Assembly (NCBI GenBank): GCA_013177935.1
Contig: JABLXZ010000002.1
Coordinates: 448,181 to 512,180 of the forward strand
Length of the DNA stretch: 64,000 bases
Source of the DNA: a candidate division WOR-3 bacterium
GTDB lineage: Bacteria > Hydrothermota > Tepidihabitantia > Tepidihabitantales > Tepidihabitantaceae
Direction: 5' to 3'
Positions 35,353 through 46,254 of this stretch are shown here, in pieces (within the stretch, counting starts at the first letter, position 1; every line of letters starts with the position of its first letter). The position numbers and the translations under genes were made by a program. The notes beneath the pieces are model-generated. The model made no database searches. It saw nothing but the letters and a program-made list of their open reading frames with translations, and had not been told where the DNA came from.

Positions 35353-36456
35353 TCAGTTGCTTTCCGGAACAGGGTATTGAAGCTCTAAAATTCTCCTGAC
35401 AATCTCCAGGCGTTCCAGAGTGTCGGCGTCATAGTCCGGTAAAAGGTCGTAGTTTTGCGTCATATAGCCGGGCCAGGAGTAGCGTTGCTGGGTCATAAAG
35501 TCCAGTGCCGAAACCGAGTCCCGGTCGTGCAGGAAGTAAGCAATCTGTTTTTCCATTTCCGGGTAGATGGGCAGATAGCAGGATAAGGTCATGGCGTAGC
35601 GGTCCAGGGTTACAGGTCTGCCTTCGCTGACCAGAACTGCGGTCCGGATGCGGTCGGGGGTGAACTTTTGATGGCGCAACTGGCTGATGAGTTGCTTCGT
35701 TTCCGAATAGGTGAGGTCGGTGTCAGGACCGATGATGGTGAAGAGGCGCCGGAGCAGGATGTCAGCAATCCGGGTGTCGGCAAGACGCCAGAGGCGAAGG
35801 GCAATGGTTTTGATGAAGTTGAGGGTGTTGCGACAGCGGTCCAGGTCGTCGTAAGTCAAGCCGTTGCGCTGGCGGACAAATTTTAGTGCCTGGTCCGGGT
35901 CAGCAAGTTTTATCGTACCCAGTGAAATGGTGCCAAGGATGGAGCGGAGCAGGCGAAAGGTCATCCGGAATGAGTCAAAGTCAAAGGCGATGAATCGGTC
36001 GATTTTGATGTCAAGGAGGTGCTCAAGGGTACGGCGTAAAAGCGGTTCACCACCGATTGCGTAGGTGTGGGTGATTTTTTCCATTGCGTTGAAGTCAGTG
36101 GGTGATGTTGCCGATGTGACACCGGGCACGACCACGAGAAGGTCACGGGGAACCGCGAAAAGGTTGATGCGGTTTTCGTTTAAGTTGATATGGCAGATGA
36201 CGATGATGTCCGAATGGGCGGTTTTTTCCCGGGGGATGCGGGTTGTGCCGCCGCGGTCCTGAGCCGGATTTAAGGCACGGGCATCTTTGCCAATGATGAG
36301 GATGTTGATAACGCCTTCGGGTCCGGGTTTCAGGGTGGATTCGGTTTTGCGGTAAGGATGAGGGACAAGGAAGAAGTAGTAGATGAGGGCAAGTGTGATG
36401 AGGAGAACAAAAAGGACGATGGGCAGAAGCAGGCGTCGGAGTTTAATCGGTGACAT
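35353..36456 (-). CDS. LytR-CpsA-Psr (LCP) family glycopolymer transferase
   Basis: A 367-residue membrane-anchored protein. A basic start is followed by one membrane helix (about residues 7-30, LLLPIVLFVLLITLALIYYFF). The extracytoplasmic LCP domain has NILIIGKDAR, HSDIIVICHINLNENRI, LFAVPRDLLVVVPG and further on FVRQRNGLTYDDLDR. LCP enzymes attach teichoic-acid-like or other glycopolymers from a polyprenyl carrier to peptidoglycan. ATG 36456 is chosen because it begins just before the helix; longer readings run further into der. It overlaps the end of der by 14 bases, so it is the second gene of a der-LCP unit. Confidence 0.82.
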   Translation of the reverse strand: MSPIKLRRLLLPIVLFVLLITLALIYYFFLVPHPYRKTESTLKPGPEGVINILIIGKDARALNPAQDRGGTTRIPREKTAHSDIIVICHINLNENRINLFAVPRDLLVVVPGVTSATSPTDFNAMEKITHTYAIGGEPLLRRTLEHLLDIKIDRFIAFDFDSFRMTFRLLRSILGTISLGTIKLADPDQALKFVRQRNGLTYDDLDRCRNTLNFIKTIALRLWRLADTRIADILLRRLFTIIGPDTDLTYSETKQLISQLRHQKFTPDRIRTAVLVSEGRPVTLDRYAMTLSCYLPIYPEMEKQIAYFLHDRDSVSALDFMTQQRYSWPGYMTQNYDLLPDYDADTLERLEIVRRILELQYPVPESN

Positions 36457-37720
36457 TGAGCTGAATAGGGTAGCCGGTGAATTTAAACTGGTCACGGATA
36501 AGGTTAAGGACATAGCGCAGGTAGCGCCGGTCCGCAGCATCCGGGTCTGAGAGGCGCAGGCGGAATGTTGGTGGTCTGATACCGGTCTGGGTCAAACTTA
36601 AGACCCGACAGTGTGGCTTCGGCGGCGTGGATTTGAGTTGCTCAAGGACGGTGGTGCGCAGGAACTGGGCGCTGATACGCATTGCCCCGGAGTGGTAGAC
36701 CGCTTTTGCCTGACGGATGGCGTCAAGGACACCTTTGCCTTTCAGGGCGCAGGCATAGACGAGGGGCGCATAATGGACAAATTGCAGTTGACGGGTGATG
36801 TATTCCCGGGTTTTTTTCTCGAGTTCTTTAGGAACGAGGTCAATTTTGTTGGCAATGATGACCAGCCCTTTGTTTCTCTTCTCGGCGAGGTTGATGATGC
36901 GTTTGTCCTGAGCGGTTGGTCCTTCCTGGGCGGCGATAATTATCAGAGCGATGGCGCACCGGTCAATGGCGTCAAGGGCACGGCGGACTGAGTAAAACTC
37001 AACCGGCTCTTCAATGCGGGCGCGGCGCCGAATGCCAGCGGTGTCAATGATACGGTAGGTTTCGCCTTCAAACTGGAAGGTTTCTTCAATTGTGTCCCGG
37101 GTGGTGCCCGGTTGTGGGGTAACAATCGCCCGTTCTTTGCCCAGGAGCTGGTTTAAGAAGGTGGATTTACCAACATTAGGCCGGCCCAGGATTGCCAGAG
37201 CGATTTCTTTTGTGGTACGGGCGGGCGGTTCTGGAGGCAAAAGCCGGACGATTTCGTCTAAAAGTTCGGCAACACCGATGCCGTGCTCAGCGGAGATGGG
37301 AAAGATTTTGGCGGCGCCGAGACGGTGAAAGTCGGAAATGTCAAAATGGCGCTTGACATCGCATTTGTTGACGGCAAGGAGGAACTGTTTGCCCTGACGG
37401 CGCAGGCGCCGGGCGATTTCTTCGTCAAGGGGCAGTAAACCGGCGACACCGTCCACAACCAGAACTACGACCGTTGATTCGTTAAGGGCAAGTTCCACCT
37501 GGCGGGCGATTTCTTTTTCCAGCAACTCTTCGGCGTCGGGTATGAAGCCACCGGTGTCCATAACGGAAAATGTCCGGCCGCACCATTCTGCCGTGCGTAC
37601 CAGACGGTCGCGAGTGATGCCCGGTTCCTTTAAAGTGATGGCAACTCTGCCACCTACCAGGCGGTTGAAAAGGGTTGATTTACCGACATTGGGTCGGCCG
37701 ACAATTGCAACGCTTGCCAT
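36443..37720 (-). CDS. der: GTPase Der (EngA)
   Basis: Der is a double GTPase needed for 50S ribosome assembly. The 425-residue protein has two G domains. In the first, G1 is [12 protein letters not shown] near residue 7, with DTGGF and NKCDVK. In the second, G1 is [12 protein letters not shown] near 175, with DTAGIRRRA and ANKIDLVP. The C-terminal KH-like domain spans about 345-425. The start ATG 37720 gives [13 protein letters not shown] as in other Der proteins. A longer frame from 37762 begins inside a -35 box and was rejected. Confidence 0.95.
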   Translation of the reverse strand: MASVAIVGRPNVGKSTLFNRLVGGRVAITLKEPGITRDRLVRTAEWCGRTFSVMDTGGFIPDAEELLEKEIARQVELALNESTVVVLVVDGVAGLLPLDEEIARRLRRQGKQFLLAVNKCDVKRHFDISDFHRLGAAKIFPISAEHGIGVAELLDEIVRLLPPEPPARTTKEIALAILGRPNVGKSTFLNQLLGKERAIVTPQPGTTRDTIEETFQFEGETYRIIDTAGIRRRARIEEPVEFYSVRRALDAIDRCAIALIIIAAQEGPTAQDKRIINLAEKRNKGLVIIANKIDLVPKELEKKTREYITRQLQFVHYAPLVYACALKGKGVLDAIRQAKAVYHSGAMRISAQFLRTTVLEQLKSTPPKPHCRVLSLTQTGIRPPTFRLRLSDPDAADRRYLRYVLNLIRDQFKFTGYPIQLNVTD

Positions 37721-37734
37721 ACGAGTAATGTAAT

Positions 37735-37762
37735 AGAGTATTGGTTTTCCCAGAATAGTCAA
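37735..37762 (-). promoter_or_regulatory. Promoter of der (short leader)
   Basis: Minus strand TTGACT (37757-37762), 16-bp spacer, TACTCT (37735-37740; only 4 of 6). The leader would be about 8 bases without a Shine-Dalgarno site. Confidence 0.45.
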
Positions 37763-37781
37763 GAGGACTTAATACCCGTTT

Positions 37782-38060
37782 TTAGCGGCGGAGCAGAAAT
37801 ATCAAAAGCAGGGCAAGGGCACCGAGGACCAGAATACTGATGATTCCGGTCAAGAGGTAGCGCTGAGTGTGGACCTCTTCGTACTTTTCTTCGATTTCGG
37901 GAATTTTGAGCGGCTCCTGTTTGGGGCGGACTTCGTCTTTGACCTCGCCTTTAAATACCAGATTGCAGACCGGACAAAAGCGATGCGGCCGATCCATAAG
38001 ATGACCACACTCCGGGCAGAAGTAGCGATTCCCTCTTTTGACAATTGGTGCCTCAGCCAT
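37782..38060 (-). CDS. Zinc-ribbon, tail-anchored small membrane protein
   Basis: A 92-residue protein with an N-terminal zinc ribbon (YFCPECGHLMDRPHRFCPVCN, cysteines near 15, 18, 29 and 32). A charged middle follows (EVKDEVRPKQEPLKIPEIEE), then a C-terminal membrane helix (about 70-90, TGIISILVLGALALLLIF) ending in two arginines. The function is unknown. It has its own TTGACA/TATCAT promoter with a leader of about 9 bases. It lies upstream of der on the same strand, but der has its own predicted promoter. Confidence 0.7.
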   Translation of the reverse strand: MAEAPIVKRGNRYFCPECGHLMDRPHRFCPVCNLVFKGEVKDEVRPKQEPLKIPEIEEKYEEVHTQRYLLTGIISILVLGALALLLIFLLRR

Positions 38061-38075
38061 AGTTAAGCCGTGTTT

Positions 38076-38104
38076 ATGATAAAAGGGAATTTGTACTTTG
38101 TCAA
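38076..38104 (-). promoter_or_regulatory. Promoter of the zinc-ribbon gene
   Basis: Minus strand TTGACA (38099-38104), 17-bp spacer, TATCAT (38076-38081). The predicted leader is about 9 bases, with no Shine-Dalgarno site. Confidence 0.6.
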
Positions 38105-38161
38105 GCGGAGCGTAAGCCCTTTTTGGGGGCTGAAAAACCGTTTATCCCCCCTTGAATCTGC

Positions 38162-38189
38162 TTGACAGAAGGCAATTTGTCATCACAAT
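38162..38189 (+). promoter_or_regulatory. Promoter of the SWIB gene
   Basis: TTGACA (38162-38167), 16-bp spacer, CACAAT (38184-38189). The start near 38196 puts the following hairpin at the very 5' end of the mRNA. Confidence 0.6.
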
Positions 38190-38196
38190 AGAAGCA

Positions 38197-38216
38197 GTTA
38201 CACCTGAGGGTGTAAC
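38197..38216 (+). promoter_or_regulatory. 5'-terminal leader hairpin of the SWIB mRNA
   Basis: Perfect inverted repeat GTTACACC-TGAG-GGTGTAAC (8-bp stem, 4-base loop) starting at or within a base of the predicted transcript start. Such a position is typical of stems that protect an mRNA 5' end. Confidence 0.55.
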
Positions 38217-38263
38217 TGGAGACGATGGTTTCTAACCGCCCTTATGGGCAGAAAGGAGAGGTA

Positions 38264-38545
38264 ATGCCACGTGGTCAAGCTCTGATGAATCGCACGGTGA
38301 AGCTTACCGATGCGATGCAGCCGGTCTTCGGTCCTGGAAAGGTAATCAAGGTAAAAGACATCAATAAGAAACTGTGGGCTTATGTGAAGAAGCATAAGCT
38401 GATGACCGGGACCGGTCCGTTAATGAAGCGCTCAATCAAACTGACCCCGGACCTGCAAGCGCTGTTTGGCAAAAAGGCTTCGGTCAAGGTCAGTGAGATG
38501 ATGAAACTGCTCTGGGCATACATTCGGAAGAACAACCTGTTCTAA
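38264..38545 (+). CDS. SWIB/MDM2-domain protein
   Basis: A 93-residue protein that is essentially one SWIB domain. The two internal halves of the fold are easily seen: RTVKLTDAMQPVFG with KKLWAYVKKHKLM, and RSIKLTPDLQALFG with MKLLWAYIRKNNLF. SWIB domains are known from chromatin remodelling proteins and from small chlamydial proteins, where they are linked to DNA or topoisomerase function. In this bacterium a nucleoid or regulatory role is only inferred. ATG 38264 follows GAAAGGAGAGG. It is a single-gene unit with promoter, leader hairpin and terminator, directly upstream of the 23S rRNA. Confidence 0.82.
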   Translation: MPRGQALMNRTVKLTDAMQPVFGPGKVIKVKDINKKLWAYVKKHKLMTGTGPLMKRSIKLTPDLQALFGKKASVKVSEMMKLLWAYIRKNNLF

Positions 38546-38569
38546 CCGAGCGTCCAGAAGAGGTATAAT

Positions 38570-38604
38570 AAGGCGACCCCCTATTATTGGGGGTTAGCCT
38601 TTTA
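38570..38604 (+). terminator. Terminator of the SWIB gene
   Basis: Interrupted stem AAGGC-ACCCCC / GGGGGT-GCCTT with a TATTATT loop, followed by TTTTAA. Confidence 0.75.
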
Positions 38605-38694
38605 ATAGGGGGTGTTCGTAAATATGTTTTTAAGTTGCTGTTTATCAATTGGTTGTGAATTTAAAGGTTATAATAAAATCTCTTTATTTTTTGC

Positions 38695-38723
38695 TTGACT
38701 AACGATTTTGGTTTTATTATTAT
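38695..38723 (+). promoter_or_regulatory. Promoter of the 23S-5S rRNA unit
   Basis: TTGACT (38695-38700), 17-bp spacer, TATTAT (38718-38723), in an AT-rich stretch after the SWIB terminator. A second TATAAT at 38669-38674 lacks a well placed -35 box. Confidence 0.6.
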
Positions 38724-38750
38724 TAAGTTAGCCAATTTGACATAGAAATT

Positions 38751-38762
38751 TGCTCTTTGACA
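38751..38762 (+). promoter_or_regulatory. boxA-like antitermination site
   Basis: TGCTCTTTGACA closely matches the rRNA boxA consensus TGCTCTTTAACA, bound by NusB/NusE. It is about 20 bases after the predicted start and about 40 before the 23S gene, as expected for an rRNA transcript. Confidence 0.7.
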
Positions 38763-38791
38763 ATTTGGAGAAGAGGCAGGCTGATATTCAC

Positions 38792-41805
<3,014 letters not shown>

Positions 41806-41856
41806 TCGTCAGCTTGCTTCTTCTCCTTTAAATTGTTAACAATCTGGAGTAAGATT

Positions 41857-41972
41857 CCCGGCGGTGATACCGGAGGGGAAACACCTCTTCCCATTCCGAA
41901 CAGAGTCGTTAAGCCCTCCAGGGCCGATGGTACTGCGCTGGTAACGGCGTGGGAGAGTAGGTCGCTGCCGGG
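41857..41972 (+). rRNA. 5S ribosomal RNA
   Basis: About 116 bases, 51 after the 23S end. Conserved CCCATTCCGAACAGAG lies in the first half and GGGAGAGTAGGTCGC near the 3' end. The terminal helix forms from CCCGGCGGTGA and its partner CGCTGCCGGG. A T-run follows directly. Confidence 0.95.
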
Positions 41973-41985
41973 TTTTTATTTTCTT
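41963..41985 (+). terminator. Likely rRNA terminator
   Basis: The GC-rich 3' arm of the 5S terminal helix is followed by TTTTTATTTTC, which can serve as terminator for the 23S-5S transcript. Confidence 0.5.
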
Positions 41986-41996
41986 CAAAATTTTTC

Positions 41997-42024
41997 TTGA
42001 CAGGATGAGATTTTTTGGTATACT
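41997..42024 (+). promoter_or_regulatory. Promoter of the major pilin gene
   Basis: TTGACA (41997-42002), 16-bp spacer, TATACT (42019-42024). The leader of about 120 bases ends with AAAGGAGG before ATG 42152. Confidence 0.8.
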
Positions 42025-42151
42025 ATTACCGAGAGCAGAGAAATGCGATGCGCTCAACTACCCTTTTTTTATCCACTCAACAAAAGGTTTGGTTGGGGCA
42101 TTGCCATTTCTTCTGGTCTCATATTCCTAAAAAGAAAGGAGGTGCAGTAAA

Positions 42152-42787
42152 ATGAAGAACAGAGGCTTTACACTAATCGAGCTGCTCGTGGTCATCCTGA
42201 TTATCGGTATCTTGCTCGCTCTAATCATCCCGAACTTCGTTCTGTTCCAGGAGCGTGCCCGTCGTTCTTCGGTGAAGAACAATATGCACGTAATCCAGAC
42301 CGCTCTCGAGGCTTATGCGGTGGACCACTTCGGCAACTATCCTAACGAGGATGTGAGCTGGGATCCGTACGACGAGGCGGGGATTTGTCTGTGGTTCCCG
42401 GGTGGTGACCCAGTGGGCATCGATGGCGAACCCAAGCCCGGTAACTTCCCGGTCAATCCGTACGATGGTAAGCGCTACAACGACGAGGACAAGGACGAGA
42501 TGGACCTGAACTACGAGGACTTCTTCGGCGAACTGGAGCCGGGTATGAACGCCCAGCTTCGGGGTAGCGACGAGGAGTGTCCGTACCTTGATGCCGGCGG
42601 TACACCTGAGTATCCAGGTGGTATCGGCATTATGACCTATGTGCCGGAAATCGGGAACGAGACGCCTCAGGAGTACGGCATCTACGGCTTTGGTCGTGAT
42701 GTCGCATATCCGATGTACGACCTGGACCCGATGGCGGACGATCCAACCGACGAAGAGTCCTGGATTTTCTTCGTCCTGCACAACTAA
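42152..42787 (+). CDS. Acidic type IV pilin / major pilin candidate
   Basis: A 211-residue prepilin. A short basic leader MKNRG precedes the cleavage site, then FTLIELLVVILIIGILLALI with Glu at position +5 and a long hydrophobic alpha-1 helix. The head domain is unusually rich in Asp and Glu (YNDEDKDEMDLNYEDFFGELE) and has two cysteines that could form a loop. The C-terminus is WIFFVLHN, nearly the same as in the 45665 pilin. A strong promoter, long leader, AAAGGAGG site and immediate terminator mark it as a highly expressed single-gene unit, so I take it as the main pilus subunit. It needs PilD-type processing (54806 gene). Confidence 0.85.
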   Translation: MKNRGFTLIELLVVILIIGILLALIIPNFVLFQERARRSSVKNNMHVIQTALEAYAVDHFGNYPNEDVSWDPYDEAGICLWFPGGDPVGIDGEPKPGNFPVNPYDGKRYNDEDKDEMDLNYEDFFGELEPGMNAQLRGSDEECPYLDAGGTPEYPGGIGIMTYVPEIGNETPQEYGIYGFGRDVAYPMYDLDPMADDPTDEESWIFFVLHN

Positions 42788-42803
42788 TACCTCCGCAGCC
42801 TTT

Positions 42804-42834
42804 GCGGGGTGGGTTAATACCCACCCCGCTTTTT
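42804..42834 (+). terminator. Rho-independent terminator of the pilin gene
   Basis: Perfect 10-bp stem GCGGGGTGGG / CCCACCCCGC (42804-42813, 42820-42829) with loop TTAATA and five T. Confidence 0.92.
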
Positions 42835-42840
42835 GTTTGC

Positions 42841-42868
42841 TTGACTGGCAGATATTTGGTTTTATAAT
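42841..42868 (+). promoter_or_regulatory. Promoter of the ABC operon (near-leaderless)
   Basis: TTGACT (42841-42846), 16-bp spacer, TATAAT (42863-42868). The start near 42875 leaves about 5 bases before ATG 42880. Confidence 0.75.
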
Positions 42869-42879
42869 CCCATTTATAT

Positions 42880-43842
42880 ATGTCATCAGTAGTTACCCAG
42901 CCGGCAATTGAGACGGTGCGGCTGACCAAGTTTTACCGCACCGGCTTCAGGATGAAGCGGGTACGAGCGCTGGTTGATTTGAATCTTCAGGTTGAGAAGG
43001 GAGAGATATTCGGGTTTTTAGGGCCAAATGGTGCGGGGAAGACAACGGCGATTAAAATCATTATCGGGCTTGCAAAGCCGACCCAGGGATTTGCCTTGGT
43101 TCTGGGCAAACCACCAAGAGACCACCGGGTAAAAAAGTCGGTGGGTTTTCTTCCTGAGTCGCCCTATTTTTACGAATATCTGACTGCCGCCGAGTTTCTG
43201 GAGTTGACCGCACAACTTTCCGGAGTACCAAGAGGGGAACTAAAGCCGCGGGTCCGGGAGATGTTAAAAATGGTGCGGATGGAGCATGCCGCCCATATCC
43301 AGATGAAGGGCTTTTCCCGGGGGATGTTGCAACGAATTGGGATTGCTCAGGCGTTGATTCACGACCCGGAGGTGGTGATTTTAGATGAGCCGATGGGAGG
43401 GCTTGACCCAATTGGCAGGAAAGAGTTCCGGGACATCATCCTCAGCCTAAGAGATAAGGGAAAGACGGTTTTCTTTTCGACCCACATTCTCGCGGATGTG
43501 GAGATGATATGTGACCGGGTGGGCATTATTGTTGGGGGTAAGATGGTAAAGGTGGGCAAATTGAGCGAAATTCTTACTGCTGAGGTGGAGTCGATTGAAG
43601 TTACGGTAAAAGGAGCCCAGGGGAAGTTCCGTAAAGCGCTGGAGCGGGTTGCCCAAAAGGCGATAGAGTCCGGAGAGTTTTTGATGCTCACGGTTAAGGA
43701 TGATGAGGATGTGGAGCGGGTGATGGCGATTGCCCGGGAGGCCGGGGCAAAGGTTACGGCGATTGTACCTCGTACCAAGACGCTGGAGGATTTCTTTATG
43801 AGCCAGGTAAAGTCACTTCTGGAGGAGAAGGGCAATGTTTAA
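42880..43842 (+). CDS. ABC transporter ATP-binding protein (ABC-2 type; possible PilH-like)
   Basis: A 320-residue ATPase of the ABC-2 export class. Walker A is LGPNGAGKTTAIK near residue 46, the Q-loop is in GFLPESPYFYEYL, the signature is KGFSRGMLQRIGIAQAL and Walker B is VVILDEPMGGLDP. The H-loop is FFSTHILADVE. The C-terminal about 80 residues form the usual regulatory extension. It overlaps the permease gene by 8 bases. The position between the major pilin gene and the pilus operon recalls PilH of the Myxococcus PilGHI system, which is needed for pilus production; this link is inference. Confidence 0.9.
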   Translation: MSSVVTQPAIETVRLTKFYRTGFRMKRVRALVDLNLQVEKGEIFGFLGPNGAGKTTAIKIIIGLAKPTQGFALVLGKPPRDHRVKKSVGFLPESPYFYEYLTAAEFLELTAQLSGVPRGELKPRVREMLKMVRMEHAAHIQMKGFSRGMLQRIGIAQALIHDPEVVILDEPMGGLDPIGRKEFRDIILSLRDKGKTVFFSTHILADVEMICDRVGIIVGGKMVKVGKLSEILTAEVESIEVTVKGAQGKFRKALERVAQKAIESGEFLMLTVKDDEDVERVMAIAREAGAKVTAIVPRTKTLEDFFMSQVKSLLEEKGNV

Positions 43843-44602
43843 CCGGATATACGGTGTGGCGGTGAACACATTTCGGGAGTCGATGCGGGACCGGGTTTTA
43901 GTGGCTTTGATTGTTACGGCAATTGTGGTGATGGCGGGGGCGAAAGTGGTACAACCGGTGGCGATGGGTGAGGCGGATAAAATTATCAAAGACCTGGGGT
44001 TATCGGCGATTACACTGTTCTGTGTTTTGATTGCGGTTCTGGTTGGTGGGAGAATAGTTTATCGCGAGGTGGAGAAGAGAACGATTTATTTAATTCTGGC
44101 GCGGCCAGTACGAAGATTAGAGTTCATCCTTGGCAAATATTTTGGCTTAATGGCGGTTTTGGTTTTGAGTTTGTTGATAATGACCGCTGGGTTTTATCTC
44201 ATCCTTTTGATTTCCCGGGTGGCGCCAACGGCTTATTTGCTGTGGGCAGTTCTGATGACGGCGTTCGAACTGGCGCTGCTAACCGCGGTTGCGATTTTCT
44301 TTTCAACTTTTGTAACCCCGATTGCCAGTGCGGTATTTACTTTCATTATATACTTTATTGGACACAGCACCTATTTACTTAAACAGCTGGCAGCGATGAG
44401 TCCGGCTCCGGCGATAAAGTTTCTCGGCGTTGTTCTTTACTACCTACTACCCAACTTAAGTAATTTCAATATCAAGGGTGATGTTGTTTATGGTGTACCT
44501 CTTAATTTTCAGGCGTTAGGGCTTTCCGCGCTGTACGGAGTTGTTTACAGTCTAACGCTTCTTTTGATATCGGTGATAATTTTTAACCGCAAGGATTTTT
44601 AA
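43835..44602 (+). CDS. ABC-2 type permease (possible PilI-like)
   Basis: A 255-residue membrane protein with six likely helices (LVALIVTAIVVMAG; AITLFCVLIAVLVGG; LMAVLVLSLLIMTAGFYLIL; AVLMTAFELALLTAVAIFF; FTFIIYFIGHSTYL; LYGVVYSLTLLLISVIIF). It has the ABC-2 pattern REVEKRTIYLILARPVRR before helix 3. It forms the membrane channel for the ATPase whose end it overlaps by 8 bases. The next gene starts 2 bases after its stop. Confidence 0.85.
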   Translation: MFNRIYGVAVNTFRESMRDRVLVALIVTAIVVMAGAKVVQPVAMGEADKIIKDLGLSAITLFCVLIAVLVGGRIVYREVEKRTIYLILARPVRRLEFILGKYFGLMAVLVLSLLIMTAGFYLILLISRVAPTAYLLWAVLMTAFELALLTAVAIFFSTFVTPIASAVFTFIIYFIGHSTYLLKQLAAMSPAPAIKFLGVVLYYLLPNLSNFNIKGDVVYGVPLNFQALGLSALYGVVYSLTLLLISVIIFNRKDF

Positions 44603-44604
44603 AA

Positions 44605-45495
44605 GTGAAAATTACCGAGGTAACAACCCCGGAACCAAAAGGTCCTGGGCTGTTGACAGCTATTCTGCCGGCGGTTGTGGTGGTCTGGGGTTTTGTTGGG
44701 GTGTATTTGCTGCAACTGGCGATTGATTCTACCAGTCGCAGGCAGGGCGAACGGTTGATGCAGGAACTCGCCTATTTTCCTTCTGGTGTGGCGTTACGGG
44801 AAGCGGCGATAGAGTATCGGGAAATTGTGGCCGATTTTATCTGGTTGACCGCAATAGACTACTATGGCCGACATCAGGAGACAGACCGCCGTTACGAGTG
44901 GCTGGGGCACATTTTTGAGATTTTAACAACCCTTGACCCCAGATTTGTCAGCGCCTATCACTTTGGGGCAATTACTCTTGCCTGGGATGCCCATAAGCCG
45001 ATTGAGGCGTTGCGGTTGCTCTTAAACGGGATGAAGGCAAATCCGCTAAGCTGGCAGTTACCGTTTGATGCCGGGTTTATAAATTATATGTTGACGGGCG
45101 ATTACAAGTCGGCAGCGCAGCTGTTTCGGGTTGCTGCCGAATTACCGGATGCCTGGAGCGTTGTTTCCCGATGGGTGCCTTACATTACCGCCAAGAGCGG
45201 CGATTTCGAGACGGCAAGGCAGATGTGGCGGGATTTGTATTACACAACTGAGAATAAGAAGTTAAGGGAGTTGATAATTCGGCAACTGCAGCTGCTGAAA
45301 CTCGAAGAAAACCTCGCCCGCTTGCAAGAGGCGGTTGACCGATTCCGTGAGAAAGAGAAGCGCTTGCCCAATAGAATTGAGGAACTGGTCTGGTATGGTT
45401 ATATCAAAGAGATTCCCGAGGAGCCTTTTGGTGGCAACTACTTTTTGGAAGAAGGTAGGGTACAAAGCACAACGCGACCCGGTCTAATAAAATAA
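44605..45495 (+). CDS. Membrane-anchored TPR-like protein of the ABC operon
   Basis: A 296-residue protein starting with GTG 44605. One membrane helix (about residues 17-37, LLTAILPAVVVVWGFVGVYL) precedes a helical, TPR-like domain (RRYEWLGHIFEILTTLDPRF; HFGAITLAWDAHKPIEALRL; GDYKSAAQLFRVAAEL; KSGDFETARQMWRDLYY). The C-terminal part (LPNRIEELVWYGYIKEIPEE) resembles the ends seen in proteins beside pilin genes. It is co-transcribed with the ABC genes. By position it could correspond to the third component (PilG) of the Myxococcus PilGHI system. Sequence alone does not show this. Confidence 0.65.
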   Translation: MKITEVTTPEPKGPGLLTAILPAVVVVWGFVGVYLLQLAIDSTSRRQGERLMQELAYFPSGVALREAAIEYREIVADFIWLTAIDYYGRHQETDRRYEWLGHIFEILTTLDPRFVSAYHFGAITLAWDAHKPIEALRLLLNGMKANPLSWQLPFDAGFINYMLTGDYKSAAQLFRVAAELPDAWSVVSRWVPYITAKSGDFETARQMWRDLYYTTENKKLRELIIRQLQLLKLEENLARLQEAVDRFREKEKRLPNRIEELVWYGYIKEIPEEPFGGNYFLEEGRVQSTTRPGLIK

Positions 45496-45613
45496 TTATT
45501 TAAATTTAAATCATCTTTGGGCTTTCAGCCGCCCCGAGACACCAGCACGAGTAAATACCGGTTATTAATAAATGCTTGGTCAAATATGGGGAATTTAACC
45601 TGTTAAGTTTAAC

Positions 45614-45641
45614 TTGACAAGCGAAGTAAATATCTGATAAT
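45614..45641 (+). promoter_or_regulatory. Promoter of the pilus gene cluster
   Basis: TTGACA (45614-45619), 16-bp spacer, GATAAT (45636-45641). The -10 box is inside the perfect inverted repeat CTGATAA-TTAT-TTATCAG (45634-45651), which could be an operator or a 5'-end hairpin. Confidence 0.7.
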
Positions 45642-45651
45642 TATTTATCAG
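45634..45651 (+). promoter_or_regulatory. Inverted repeat over the -10 box
   Basis: CTGATAA (45634-45640), loop TTAT, TTATCAG (45645-45651), a 7-bp perfect arm pair. It covers the -10 box and the likely transcript start near 45648. Confidence 0.5.
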
Positions 45652-45664
45652 AATAGGAGACGGC

Positions 45665-46201
45665 ATGGACTATAAAAATAAAGGCTTTACCCTGGTTGAA
45701 CTCCTGGTGGTAATCATGATTCTGGGCGTGTTGATGGGAATGTCGGTACCAAGGTTTTCTGGCATCAGGGAACAGGCGCGGGTCGGAGCAATGAAGATGA
45801 ATCTCCACAATGTTCAGGTTGCGATTGAGACTTTTCATCAGGAGTTCGGGTACTACGCCGAGGATTTCTACGAGGATGGCTATGGCTGTATTTTTCCGGG
45901 CGGGGAGTACGATGTGAGAATTGGTAAACTTCCCACCAATCCCTGGACCGGTAAAGAGATGGACCCGGATGAGTTTAATCCCGAGGACTACGATGACATC
46001 ACCGATATAAGTAACACCAGTGAGTATGGTCCTAACGATGTGTCCGGTTACGACCCAGGTAATATCGTTTACAGTGTTTGGGACCCACCCGGTTCGGCTT
46101 ATCCTCTCAATTACGGACTGGTCGGTATTGACCATAGCGGTTCTTCAATCCGTGATTTTGATGCAGACGGGGATGCAATAATATTTGTCTTGCACAATTA
46201 A
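45665..46201 (+). CDS. Acidic type IV pilin, second
   Basis: A 178-residue prepilin: MDYKNKG, then FTLVELLVVIMILGVLMGM with Glu at +5. The head is acidic (EDFYEDGYG, PDEFNPEDYDDITD) and ends with IIFVLHN. It is a close relative of the 42152 pilin, sharing GNYP/GYYAED-like alpha-1 to beta regions, a FPGG motif, NP(Y/W)(D/T)GK and the FVLHN end. The ribosome site is AGGAGACGGC before ATG 45665. It heads the cluster that runs to the prepilin peptidase. It may be a minor pilin or an alternative major subunit. Confidence 0.82.
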   Translation: MDYKNKGFTLVELLVVIMILGVLMGMSVPRFSGIREQARVGAMKMNLHNVQVAIETFHQEFGYYAEDFYEDGYGCIFPGGEYDVRIGKLPTNPWTGKEMDPDEFNPEDYDDITDISNTSEYGPNDVSGYDPGNIVYSVWDPPGSAYPLNYGLVGIDHSGSSIRDFDADGDAIIFVLHN

Positions 46202-46219
46202 GCAGGGGTGATGATATGC

Positions 46220-46247
46220 TTGACAACCGATTTAGGCATCCTATAAT
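46220..46247 (+). promoter_or_regulatory. Consensus promoter inside the pseudopilin start region
   Basis: TTGACA (46220-46225), 16-bp spacer, TATAAT (46242-46247): full consensus in both boxes. The expected start at about 46254 lies one base before GTG 46255. Confidence 0.8.
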
Positions 46248-46254
46248 GCATTCA

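Noticed and set aside
37721-37762. Longer N-terminus for Der from 37762
   Set aside because: It begins inside a -35 box and adds residues absent from Der; [13 protein letters not shown] at 37720 is the family start.
42221-42886. 221-residue antisense frame over the pilin gene
   Set aside because: It is the mirror of the acidic GAX-codon pilin sequence, giving a Val/His-rich product without a start signal.
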